Shown here piece after piece: positions 8,732 through 15,938 of a stretch of 41,244 bases of DNA. Origin of the DNA: Geitlerinema sp. PCC 9228. Lineage in GTDB: Bacteria > Cyanobacteriota > Cyanobacteriia > Cyanobacteriales > PCC-9228. How positions within the stretch are numbered: the stretch's first letter is position 1; each line of letters opens with the position of its first letter. The DNA lies in the NCBI RefSeq assembly GCF_001870905.1, contig NZ_LNDC01000046.1, forward strand, positions 1 through 41,244. The letters run 5' to 3'. Below the pieces are notes generated by a model. The model searched no databases and was not told where the DNA came from. It worked only from the letters and a program-made list of their open reading frames with translations. A program made the translations under genes and the position numbers.

Positions 8732-9373
8732 ATGAATGCATTTCGTCTCGATCCCTATCTTTGGTTGCACCTAACGGGCATTGCTGCGGTTCCTTTGTTT
8801 TTGGGGATTTGCCTGTTGGGACTGGCCGTTGGCGACCCCGGGTTGCCGGTGGCGGTGGAATTTGCCTTGGTATCGTTGCCTGGCTTGTTATTGGTGCTGT
8901 GGATGCAGGTGGCGCGTCCTTTTTACATCTATAGCGTGCTGGTGGTGGCGACGCAGCCGCAGCAACTTTCCGCACAAAAGCGACAGATTTTAAACCGTTT
9001 TTTGGCGAGGAAACGGCGCGGTTTTCTCGGTTGGCTGCTGCCTTTGTTGGTGGCAGTCGCGATCGCGATTGTGCTGTGGCCAATTTATCTTTGGGCCCCC
9101 GTTGCCAGCTCTGTCGTAGCTTGGATGCCTCCATGGCGGGGAGTGGGACTGTTGGTTGCCGCGATCGCATTTTTCCTGGTCAACCTCTTTACCCAAGTTC
9201 CCTTCAGCGTTCTGGAAGTTTTGCTCACCCCAGCAGCCACCTTTACCAACACACCCCCACTATCTGTAGAAGAAATTCAGAACCACTTTACCATTGTCGG
9301 CTGGCAGCTCCAGCGAGGTGTGTTGCCCGTCAAAGAACCGCCAGAAACCGCCCCCTCCAAACCAACTTCCTAA
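8732..9373 (+). CDS. Low-complexity-tail membrane protein
   Basis: This 213-residue membrane protein has about four hydrophobic segments (near residues 10-35, 42-68, 98-122 and 130-160) and a polar Pro/Thr-rich tail (EPPETAPSKPTS). The opening MNAFRLDPYLWLHLTGIAAVPLFL matches a cyanobacterial family annotated as low-complexity tail membrane protein. Its function is unknown. ATG 8732 fits the family start; an in-frame TTG at 8726 is less likely. It lies behind infB but is separated from it by a terminator, so it probably has its own promoter. Its own terminator follows at 9383. Confidence 0.75.
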   Translation: MNAFRLDPYLWLHLTGIAAVPLFLGICLLGLAVGDPGLPVAVEFALVSLPGLLLVLWMQVARPFYIYSVLVVATQPQQLSAQKRQILNRFLARKRRGFLGWLLPLLVAVAIAIVLWPIYLWAPVASSVVAWMPPWRGVGLLVAAIAFFLVNLFTQVPFSVLEVLLTPAATFTNTPPLSVEEIQNHFTIVGWQLQRGVLPVKEPPETAPSKPTS

Positions 9374-9382
9374 CCGCCACCG

Positions 9383-9413
9383 CCCAAACCCAACACTCGG
9401 GTTTGGGTTTTTT
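9383..9413 (+). terminator. Intrinsic terminator after the membrane protein gene
   Basis: A perfect 9-bp stem CCCAAACCC/GGGTTTGGG (9383-9391/9399-9407) with a 7-nt loop is followed by six T. It starts 10 bp after the stop codon. Confidence 0.9.
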
Positions 9414-9696
9414 GATTTTCCATCTTTTCAATGCCCCCAAGCAGGTCGTTTTGCCCACCCAATATTACAAATCGTCAAATAAAATACACAAAAATTTTCA
9501 CTCATTTGCTGTTTTTTTTACAAACCACTTAGAGAGAAACGCCTTTACCCCTACCAAACTGGGCACTTAAAATACCCGACAAAATTAGTCGGATATTTTT
9601 GACGCCGCCTATCCCCTGTGGTACTATCGAAGCCAGTATTTGCGAACAAAGCACAAACCAGACCACTGAATCGAGACGTAGAGAGGGATTTGACGG
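9414..9696 (+). promoter_or_regulatory. thrC upstream region with a terminator-like hairpin
   Basis: No gene is seen here. A hairpin with core CCGAC/GTCGG (9576-9580/9588-9592) is extended by AAATA/TATTT across one mismatch and runs into TTTTT at 9596-9600, about 100 nt before thrC. It could be a leader attenuator. The rest is AT-rich and probably contains the promoter, but I cannot fix its -35 and -10. Confidence 0.4.
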
Positions 9697-11022
9697 ATGA
9701 CCCAGGCAATTGACAAAACACTCCACAACCATCCCCAGCACGAAGACGGTACGGTAGCCGGCTTCGAGAAGCTGCAATGCAAAGAATGTGGTGCCGAGTA
9801 CGAACTCCAACCCATGCACGTATGCGAGTTCTGCTTCGGACCCGTGGAAGTGAAATACAACTACGAAGCGCTACGCCTGACCGTGACGCGGGAAGCTATC
9901 GAAGCGGGTCCCAAATCCATCTGGCGCTACCGTCCTTTTCTGCCCATTGCCACCGACCATCCCATTGATGTGGGCACAGGGATGACCCCCTTGGTCAAAG
10001 CCCATCGTTTGGGGCGACGCCTCGGCATCAAAAATCTCTACATTAAAAACGATGCGGTGAACATGCCCACCCTCAGTTTCAAAGACCGGGTGGTTTCCGT
10101 AGCGCTCACCAGAGCCAAAGAACTCGGCTTTTCCACCGTATCCTGTGCCAGTACCGGCAACCTCGCCAACTCCACCGCCGCGATCGCTGCCCACGCCGGC
10201 ATTGACTGTTGCGTTTTCATCCCCGCCGACCTAGAAGCCGGCAAAGTGCTGGGAACCCTCATCTACAGTCCGACTCTAATGGCTGTCAAAGGCAACTACG
10301 ACCAGGTCAACCGCCTGTGTTCCGAAGTAGCCAACACCCACGGTTGGGGGTTTGTCAACATCAACCTGCGCCCCTACTACTCCGAAGGCTCCAAAACCCT
10401 AGGCTACGAAGTCGCCGAACAATTGGGCTGGCAGCTCCCCGACCGCGTCGTCGTTCCCCTCGCCTCCGGTTCCCTATACACCAAAATTCACAAAGGTTTC
10501 CAAGAATTCATCCAAACCGGTCTGGTGGAAGACAAACACGTACGCTTCAGCGGTGCCCAAGCCGAAGGCTGCTCTCCCATCGCCCAAGCCTTCAAAGAAG
10601 GTCGCGATTTCGTTACCCCAGTCAAACCCAACACCATCGCCAAATCCATTGCCATCGGCAACCCAGCTGACGGCGTATACGCCCTAGATGTTGCCCGTCA
10701 AACCGGCGGCGAAATCGAAACCGTCACCGACGCCGAAATTATCGAAGGCATCAAACTGCTCGCCGAAACCGAAGGCATCTTCACCGAAACCGCCGGCGGT
10801 ACCACCGTCGCCGTCTTGAAGAAACTCGCCGAAGCCGGCAAAATCGACCCCGACGAAACCACCGTCACCTACATCACCGGCAATGGCTTGAAAACCCAAG
10901 AAGCCGTCCACGGATACATCGGCGAACCCCTCACCATCGATCCAAAACTGGAAAGCTTCGAGCGTGCTTTAGAACGTTCCCACACCCTAGAACGCCTTGA
11001 CTGGGAACAAATTTTGGTATAA
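9697..11022 (+). CDS. thrC: Threonine synthase
   Basis: This 441-residue PLP enzyme converts O-phosphohomoserine to threonine. An N-terminal zinc-ribbon-like segment has C28, C31, C43 and C46 (CKECG...CEFCFGP). It is followed by the type II PLP fold with GMTPLVKA and LSFKDRVVS, where K129 should bind PLP. ASTGNLANS and TGNGLKT later contact the cofactor phosphate and active site. The length suits the plant/cyanobacterial class with the added N-terminus. It is followed 141 bp downstream by a CysO-like sulfur carrier on the same strand. In actinobacteria that carrier pairs with a related PLP enzyme (CysM), so a side role in sulfur chemistry is conceivable but unproven. Confidence 0.95.
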   Translation: MTQAIDKTLHNHPQHEDGTVAGFEKLQCKECGAEYELQPMHVCEFCFGPVEVKYNYEALRLTVTREAIEAGPKSIWRYRPFLPIATDHPIDVGTGMTPLVKAHRLGRRLGIKNLYIKNDAVNMPTLSFKDRVVSVALTRAKELGFSTVSCASTGNLANSTAAIAAHAGIDCCVFIPADLEAGKVLGTLIYSPTLMAVKGNYDQVNRLCSEVANTHGWGFVNINLRPYYSEGSKTLGYEVAEQLGWQLPDRVVVPLASGSLYTKIHKGFQEFIQTGLVEDKHVRFSGAQAEGCSPIAQAFKEGRDFVTPVKPNTIAKSIAIGNPADGVYALDVARQTGGEIETVTDAEIIEGIKLLAETEGIFTETAGGTTVAVLKKLAEAGKIDPDETTVTYITGNGLKTQEAVHGYIGEPLTIDPKLESFERALERSHTLERLDWEQILV

Positions 11023-11042
11023 GGTAAATAGTTTGGTCCCTA

Positions 11043-11112
11043 TTGGCTCGAGCCAACATCTATTGAATCGAGTGCTACAAACAACAGCAGCTACTGTACA
11101 AAAGCTACTGTA
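11043..11112 (+). promoter_or_regulatory. Palindrome and tandem 10-bp repeat upstream of the sulfur carrier
   Basis: A perfect 14-bp palindrome TTGGCTCGAGCCAA lies at 11043-11056. The sequence AGCTACTGTA occurs twice, at 11089-11098 and 11103-11112, 14 bp apart start to start. Both lie between thrC and the sulfur-carrier gene and could be operators. The binding protein is unknown. Confidence 0.35.
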
Positions 11113-11163
11113 AAAAATTTCTCTTAACGATCGAAGTCAATCGTTTCTGCACGTAAAATCCCT

Positions 11164-11439
11164 ATGTCCGTAAAAGTTCTCATTCCTACTCCCCTACAAA
11201 AATTCACCAACAACCAATCCACCTTGGAATGCAACGCCAGCAATATTTCCGAACTCATTGACGAGCTAGACAGCAACTGCCCCGGTATCAAAGAACGTCT
11301 TTGCGACGAAAATGGCGTTCCCCGACGGTTCTTGAACTTCTACGTCAACAGCGAAGATATTCGCTTTCTCGATAACGTGAAAACAACGCTGAACGACGGC
11401 GATGAAGTCAGCATCGTGCCTGCCGTAGCTGGGGGATAA
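11164..11439 (+). CDS. MoaD/ThiS-family sulfur carrier protein, CysO-like
   Basis: This 91-residue beta-grasp protein ends in VPAVAGG. The terminal Gly-Gly is what an E1-like enzyme adenylates and converts to a thiocarboxylate. The C-terminal half ([18 protein letters not shown]...[16 protein letters not shown]) resembles mycobacterial CysO more closely than MoaD or ThiS: the FVNIYVNDEDVRF and LPAVAGG elements of CysO have direct counterparts. CysO supplies sulfur to a PLP cysteine synthase. Neither a CysM nor a Mec peptidase gene is in this window, and the neighbour is thrC. The partner enzyme is therefore inferred. Confidence 0.85.
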   Translation: MSVKVLIPTPLQKFTNNQSTLECNASNISELIDELDSNCPGIKERLCDENGVPRRFLNFYVNSEDIRFLDNVKTTLNDGDEVSIVPAVAGG

Positions 11440-11468
11440 TTGCCCCCTTGGTGAAATTAAGTTCTCGC

Positions 11469-11521
11469 AAGCCGGGTAATCTGCCATATTTTTGGTAGGT
11501 ATCCCCGGCTTCTCTATTAGG
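11469..11521 (+). terminator. Long hairpin after the sulfur carrier gene
   Basis: An outer stem AAGCCGGG/CCCGGCTT (11469-11476/11514-11521) encloses an inner CTGCC/GGTAG stem. It lies 30 bp after the stop codon. No T-run follows, so termination is only probable. Confidence 0.55.
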
Positions 11522-11593
11522 ATAGATAACAGGAAAACATAGCATCCTAGCTATACGAACCGTTGCCCAACGTTTGATAAGGATCGATTAACA

Positions 11594-12154
11594 ATGGCAG
11601 AAAAAAACAATAACCAACAACAAAAATCGGAGCAAAAACCAGAATCAAACACCTCTGCTGCCGATTCCCAAGGGGAACAACAAACCAAAGCCAAAGCAGC
11701 TTCTGGTCAAACTTCTGCTGCCAAAGGTTCCGCCAAAGGTGGTGCGAAAGGTGCGGCAAAAGGTAAGAAAAAAGAACCTTCGGTAGAAGACAAACCCTTT
11801 GCCGATTTCATGCATCAAGATTATTTGCCAGCCCTCAAAGAAGCCTTAATGAAAGAAGGTTTGGAAGATATTGAACTCAACCTGACCAAACAAAAAGTTT
11901 CCCTGTTCGGTGCCAACCCCAAAGAAGACTGCTGGCAGGTGGTTGGTCGCTGGAATCAAGGCAAGCGCCAGTTTCGCGTTTATTTTCCCAAAGCCGACAT
12001 TCAAGGGGTGAAAGGTTTTTCCTGTTCTGACAGTTCCAGCCAAGCCAGTACCATCGAACCTTTTCTCATTGACGATCGCAAGGTAAGCTTGCAGTTACTA
12101 GTCTTTGGTGTCATTCAGCGTTTGAACGCCCAAAAATGGCTGGCGCGCAACTAA
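11594..12154 (+). CDS. DUF2996 family protein
   Basis: This 186-residue protein has a low-complexity, Lys/Ala/Gln/Gly-rich N-terminus (residues 1-65). A compact domain follows, beginning PFADFMHQDYLPALKEALMKEGLEDIELNLTKQKV and continuing with CWQVVGRW, RQFRVYFPKADI and GFSCSDSSSQASTIEPFLIDDRKV. These are features of DUF2996, a family found almost only in cyanobacteria and plastids. Its function is not established. There is no signal peptide or membrane helix. ATG 11594 is preceded by AAGGAT. It probably has its own transcript, since the hairpin after the carrier gene separates them. Confidence 0.85.
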   Translation: MAEKNNNQQQKSEQKPESNTSAADSQGEQQTKAKAASGQTSAAKGSAKGGAKGAAKGKKKEPSVEDKPFADFMHQDYLPALKEALMKEGLEDIELNLTKQKVSLFGANPKEDCWQVVGRWNQGKRQFRVYFPKADIQGVKGFSCSDSSSQASTIEPFLIDDRKVSLQLLVFGVIQRLNAQKWLARN

Positions 12155-12170
12155 TGGCACCCGCTATCTC

Positions 12171-12302
12171 ATACCAAATCCGACATGGAAAAACCACAAT
12201 TTTTTTGTCGGGGTCACCCCCGCTGTGGGTTCCTTTTGTAGGGGTAGGCACGGGGGCGTTCCCCCTACATTTTTGTGGGTTTGTGCACATCAGATTTGGT
12301 AT
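12171..12302. repeat. MITE-like repeat with 10-bp terminal inverted repeats
   Basis: The 132-bp element begins ATACCAAATC (12171-12180) and ends GATTTGGTAT (12293-12302), a perfect inverted pair. Inside lies GTAGGGG/CCCCTAC (12238-12244/12262-12268), the core shared by other repeats in this window. It has no coding frame. Confidence 0.7.
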
Positions 12303-12370
12303 TAATCAGCAAATCCCCCTCTCTTCTCTGGAGTGGGGATTCGATCGAATTCCGATCGCATTTCCAATCC

Positions 12371-12486
12371 CAAATCCGATATATGTAGACCCACAAAAAC
12401 GTCAGGGTAGTGCCCTCCCACGAAAGGGGCAACCACACCAGAGTTGCCCCTGCAGAATCATTGTGGTTTGCCCATAGTCGGATTTG
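12371..12486. repeat. Second MITE-like repeat, 9-bp terminal inverted repeats
   Basis: CAAATCCGA (12371-12379) is inverted as TCGGATTTG (12478-12486). The same CAAATCCGA sits at the left end of the neighbouring element (12175-12183), which links the two. An inner perfect stem AGGGGCAAC/GTTGCCCCT lies at 12425-12433/12443-12451. Confidence 0.6.
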
Positions 12487-12502
12487 AGATGAAAAACAAT
12501 AA

Positions 12503-12560
12503 TTTCTGAAATATCCCAATTTCCCCAATCGGGGGCGCTGTGGGAACGCCCCTACCAAAA
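12503..12560. repeat. Partial copy of the dispersed repeat
   Basis: A degenerate copy carries TTTCTGAAA followed by GGGGCG/CGCCCC (12532-12537/12547-12552) and CTACCAAAA. The order of these elements matches the better copies at 14427 and 40492. Together with its neighbours it fills the 448-bp gap 12155-12602, which has no gene. Confidence 0.5.
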
Positions 12561-12602
12561 GATCCGATGATCTGTTGCAGGTTTCTAAAAAAATTAAAAA
12601 AA

Positions 12603-13445
12603 CTAACTGGCAGCCTGGGTCATTTCTAGAACCCGGTTGAGCTTGCCGCTTTGATAGCCTTCCAAATCCAAAGTCACATATAGAAAACCAAATTCTTGAA
12701 AAGCTGCTACCAAGGGCGGTAGTTCCGTGGTAAAAACGAATTCTTTTATCTGTTCTGGGGGTAGTTCGATTCTAGCGGTTTCCCCTTCCGAGCGCACCCG
12801 CAAATTCTTCCATCCCAACTGTCGCAGGTAGCGTTCCGCTCTACCAACGCGCTGTAACTTACCGACGGTAATTTCTTCACCGTAGGGAAAACGGGAAGAT
12901 AAACAGGGTTGCGACGGTTTATCCCACCAAGGCAATCCCAACTGCTGGGAAAGTTCGCGCACTTCGGTTTTGGTGATGCCCACTTCCGCTAGGGGAGAGC
13001 GCGCGCCGCGTTCTTTGGCTGCCTGAATGCCGGGGCGATAGTCGGCTAAATCGTCGGCGTTGACGCCATCTACTACGTAAGGATATCCCCGCTGCAGTGC
13101 CATGGGTTTGAGGGTATCGTGCAGTTCGCTCTTGCAAAAATAGCAGCGGTTGACAGGGTTGGAAGTGTAGTTGGGGTTTTCCATTTCTTGGGTTTGCACT
13201 TCCTCGTGGGCAATGCCGATGGTGGCTGCCTGCACTCTGGCATCTTCTAGGTCTTCTGGCAGCAGGGAAGGAGAGACGGCAGTTACAGCTAAGGCTTTCT
13301 CTTGCAGCACGTCGTAGGCGACTTTGGCTACTAGGGTGCTATCAATGCCGCCGGAATAGGCAATTAAAGCCCGATCCATTTGTTGGAACAAACGGCGTAG
13401 TTGTTCTAGTTTTTGTTCCAGCATAGGTTTGATTGGGTTAGTCAT
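12603..13445 (-). CDS. larE: LarE-type ATP-dependent sacrificial sulfur transferase
   Basis: This 280-residue PP-loop ATPase belongs to the family that adds sulfur to pyridinium biscarboxylate mononucleotide during synthesis of the nickel-pincer cofactor. The PP-loop SGGIDS lies at 31-36. CYFCKSELH at 101-109 gives C101 and C104, and WDKPSQPCLSSRFPYGE places C181 where the sulfur-donor cysteine occurs. Three cysteines in this arrangement suggest the [4Fe-4S] form rather than the single-use sacrificial form. No larA, larB or larC is in the window, so its substrate here is inferred. It lies 70 bp downstream of the ABC permease gene on the same strand and may be cotranscribed with it. Confidence 0.9.
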   Translation of the reverse strand: MTNPIKPMLEQKLEQLRRLFQQMDRALIAYSGGIDSTLVAKVAYDVLQEKALAVTAVSPSLLPEDLEDARVQAATIGIAHEEVQTQEMENPNYTSNPVNRCYFCKSELHDTLKPMALQRGYPYVVDGVNADDLADYRPGIQAAKERGARSPLAEVGITKTEVRELSQQLGLPWWDKPSQPCLSSRFPYGEEITVGKLQRVGRAERYLRQLGWKNLRVRSEGETARIELPPEQIKEFVFTTELPPLVAAFQEFGFLYVTLDLEGYQSGKLNRVLEMTQAAS

Positions 13446-13515
13446 AGGCGATTCGATGTTGTTTTTCTAGCTTGGCATGTTTTTTCTGACTTTGCAGCCA
13501 ATGTTGTTGTTTGTT

Positions 13516-14295
13516 TCAAAATTCCCGGCGCGCAAAAATCCAAGAGGCGATCGCGAGTAGTAAAATAACGTAGACAATGCCATAGGCAACGTTGGTGGCT
13601 AAGGTAGAAGCTTGCGGTAACGCTTCGATACCGTATACAGCTTGGTTTTTGAGGTCCAAACGTGCCAAATCCGGCAAAATGAGATACAGTCCTTGGGCGA
13701 GGTTTTGCAAACCGGGACTTTCGCTAATTTCTCCAAATTCCAATAAATCCCGCGTAAAATGACCCATTAAGTAAATAGCAAAGGTGAGGAGGGTCGCTAG
13801 CAAAGAACTGGTGAATACACCAAAAAAAATCGCGACGGCGGTGATGAGAGCCAGCTGCAAAAATAAAAACAAACTGGCTAGCAACAAACTGCCTAGTTCA
13901 AACGGTACCTGTTTGAGCCATAAAACCAACAGGTAAATAATGGTCATGGCAAAGACCAAAATGGCTAGAACAAAGGATAGTCCCCAGTGTTTGCCGACGA
14001 TGAGTTCCCAACGGGCAATGGGCTTGGAAATTAAGACCAACATGGTTTTTTTATCGACTTCTTTGTTGATGAGGTTGGTGCCAACAAAGATGGTGATAAT
14101 TAGCCCTAGGAAACTCATGATGTTGAGACCAAAATCCAGTAGAATTTTATCTCCCGTGCCGGCGGCTAGTTGGGGCAGCATTTGAGCTCCCGCTAGCAGA
14201 GCGATCGCGTACAATCCAATTAGGTACAAAACGCGATCGCGAATGGTTTCGGCAAATACATTGGTAGCCAGGGTCAAAATTCTTTGAAAGTTCAT
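13516..14295 (-). CDS. ABC-2 type transporter permease
   Basis: This 259-residue membrane protein has about six hydrophobic helices. It opens MNFQRILTLATNVFAETIRDRVLYLIGLYAIAL, and NLINKEVDKKTMLVLISKPIARWELIVGKHWGL after the second helix is the typical signature of ABC-2 permeases. The start is set by GAGGG six bases before ATG 14295; upstream in-frame codons would run through a dispersed repeat. The matching ATPase is not in this window, so the substrate is unknown. Similar cyanobacterial permeases pair with a separately encoded ATP-binding protein. Confidence 0.85.
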   Translation of the reverse strand: MNFQRILTLATNVFAETIRDRVLYLIGLYAIALLAGAQMLPQLAAGTGDKILLDFGLNIMSFLGLIITIFVGTNLINKEVDKKTMLVLISKPIARWELIVGKHWGLSFVLAILVFAMTIIYLLVLWLKQVPFELGSLLLASLFLFLQLALITAVAIFFGVFTSSLLATLLTFAIYLMGHFTRDLLEFGEISESPGLQNLAQGLYLILPDLARLDLKNQAVYGIEALPQASTLATNVAYGIVYVILLLAIASWIFARREF

Positions 14296-14426
14296 AACCA
14301 TCCCTCGCTTGGCCACAATGGAAAGAGGGCCTGTTGCACTCGATTTCTCATTGTACAACACCAAGGCGATCGCTAGAATCGTTTGTTGAAGAAAATGCTC
14401 GTTGCACAGCCTAGCTCTTCGGAATC

Positions 14427-14524
14427 CCTTTTCTGAAAAACAAAAACTTTCTAACGAAAAGCTATCAATTGTCTTGGTAGGGGCGCTCACCCGTTGCGCC
14501 CCCTACAAAAACACCTCTACAAAA
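14427..14524. repeat. Dispersed repeat copy
   Basis: TTTTCTGAAAAACAA is followed by TCAATTG, then TTGGTAGGGGCG, then TTGCGCCCCCTACAAAA and CCTCTAC. The order matches the copy at 40492-40614. It lies upstream of the permease gene. The terminal inverted repeat seen in other copies is worn away here. Confidence 0.6.
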
Positions 14525-15204
14525 GCTTAACGACTTAAGGAAAAATCTACGAGTAGAAATTTATACAAATCCCTCTACAGCAATTTCAGAATTTTGCTAG
14601 ACCGTTTCCCTTAACAAGGGAGCAGGGGATTCTTTCATTCTGCACTTCAATATCTACATCTATTCTCAATGGATTTTGGCTTTGAAATCGCAAAATGGTG
14701 AAAGTGAAACTTTTTTGGTGACTGGGGATTGATTTTGGAGAGGAATTGACTTATAATTTAAATAATGGGGATAGTATGTTTTATTTAAAAATTTTCGTCT
14801 ATTCCCATTATCTAAGAGTGTCCAGAAAAAGAATACCATATTTGGAAAAATAGTGGGAAAAAAATTTGCTAACCAAACTGGTGCCTTGCTTGGAGATGCC
14901 CCACATTGGTGCATAACGAAAAAATCGAAAAAAACATAAGGAAAAATGACTACATCCCTAGCTTTCTAAAGGTCGTTCCTCCCCTAAGAAACAATCGTTA
15001 ATTTTTGATGGAGATGGTTTTGATATATTGACAGGTCTTAATTTTGGAACTATAATAATTCTAAGAGTTTAAAAAATTATTCGGTTTTTACAGGGGAAGG
15101 TTCGCTTGAGTTTCCTTCACTCAAACATCTAGGCAGCGCGAAAATAGTTTCCTAAATTTTTGTTAAGCGATCTCTTGAAAAACCTGCAATAAATAAATGG
15201 TGTG
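14525..15204. other. AT-rich gene-free stretch with a large hairpin
   Basis: No credible coding frame is seen on either strand. A 13-bp stem, ATAATGGGGATAG/CTATTCCCATTAT with one G-U pair, spans 14762-14774/14799-14811 with a 24-nt AT-rich loop. A perfect promoter lies at 15028-15056 and is described separately. The rest looks like decayed sequence. Confidence 0.5.
15028..15056 (+). promoter_or_regulatory. Consensus sigma-70-type promoter without a downstream gene
   Basis: TTGACA (15028-15033), exactly 17 bp, then TATAAT (15051-15056): both hexamers match the consensus fully. Transcription would start near 15063 and run right. No start codon with a usable frame follows before the repeat at 15205. 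A hairpin TTGAGT-ttccttc-ACTCAA (about 15107-15125) and a perfect 28-bp palindrome (15229-15256) lie downstream, so a small RNA is possible. Confidence 0.6.
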
Positions 15205-15305
15205 TTTTTGTAGGGGCGCAACGCGTTAGTAGGGGCGCTTCGCGAAGCGCCCCTACCAGGGCAATTAGAGACTCCCAGAAAATCATTGTTTTTTAGAAAT
15301 GGTAT
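15205..15305. repeat. Dispersed repeat copy, inverted, with 28-bp palindrome
   Basis: Read on the minus strand this matches the copy at 40492: ATACCATTTC, then AAAAAACAATGATT, CTGGGA, AATTGCCCTGGTAGGGGCG. The centre holds a perfect palindrome with a 14-bp half (GTAGGGGCGCTTCG) at 15229-15256. The right terminus GAAATGGTAT is at 15296-15305, and the left terminus is worn away. Confidence 0.65.
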
Positions 15306-15320
15306 AAGTAACTTCCTGCT

Positions 15321-15350
15321 AAAAAACCCCCAACAAAGGCGTTGTTGGAG
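15321..15350 (-). terminator. Intrinsic terminator for the small membrane protein gene
   Basis: On the minus strand CCAACAA/TTGTTGG (15330-15336/15342-15348), extended by flanking C and G runs, is followed by TTTTTT (15321-15326). It lies 41 bp past the stop codon at 15391. Confidence 0.85.
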
Positions 15351-15390
15351 GCATGGGAGAAAGCGAAGCGAGTTTGCGGCTGATGAATAA

Positions 15391-15777
15391 TTAGCGAGTG
15401 ACGGCTGGTTCGCGTTCCGAACTGAGTTTTTCTGATTCTTCGCGATCTGTTTGCGAAGAAGTGGCCAGTGCCAACTCGCTTTCAGCCTCGAACTCGAAAC
15501 CATCTTCAGCAGTTGCTTGGCGCTTTTTCATTTGATAGGAAACGCCAGCGGCAATGAAGCCACCAAGTGCTGCAATAGAAGCACCTGCAATGCCCCAAGT
15601 TTTCGGGTCAATATCGGAAAATGGCGTATTTAGCGAATTCGGAGAATTTTGGGAAGTAACAATCCCGCCACTCTTTTGTAAAATACAGGCTGCCGCCGGT
15701 TCTTGACTCACCCAAGCCAAGCTAGAAACAATAGCAACAGCCGAGAAAAAAGCAATCGGAAAATGTTTTGCGTTCAT
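15391..15777 (-). CDS. Small membrane-associated protein of unknown function
   Basis: I do not recognise this 128-residue protein. It has an N-terminal hydrophobic segment (residues 5-25) ending near AAACILQ that could be a signal peptide. A second hydrophobic stretch, WGIAGASIAALGGFIAAGVSYQM, lies at about 60-83 and is followed by a KKR stop-transfer signal. The tail is acidic, rich in Glu and Ser. This implies a short external N-part and a cytoplasmic tail. The start is set by GGGGGGAC just before ATG 15777. A clean terminator follows, supporting a real transcript. It is transcribed away from pyrD's stop, 161 bp downstream of it. Confidence 0.65.
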   Translation of the reverse strand: MNAKHFPIAFFSAVAIVSSLAWVSQEPAAACILQKSGGIVTSQNSPNSLNTPFSDIDPKTWGIAGASIAALGGFIAAGVSYQMKKRQATAEDGFEFEAESELALATSSQTDREESEKLSSEREPAVTR

Positions 15778-15938
15778 TGTCCCCCCAAAAAACACAAGTA
15801 GATATAGAGAAAACTATAGATACAAACTGAGAAGAAAGTTTGTATTAGCCAATACAAAAGCTCGATTTTTTTCGGATTGGTAGAAACGCCAACGAGGTTG
15901 ATGGCAAAGCCGGTCCTTTGAACCATCGCTTGCGCATT

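Noticed and set aside
12238-12268. Repeats considered as a CRISPR array
   Set aside because: Copies are few, spaced kilobases apart, have terminal inverted repeats and no regular spacers; no cas genes are seen.
14666-14914. An 82-residue minus-strand frame in the AT-rich gap
   Set aside because: No family, no ribosome-binding site, and it spans part of the large hairpin region of decayed DNA.
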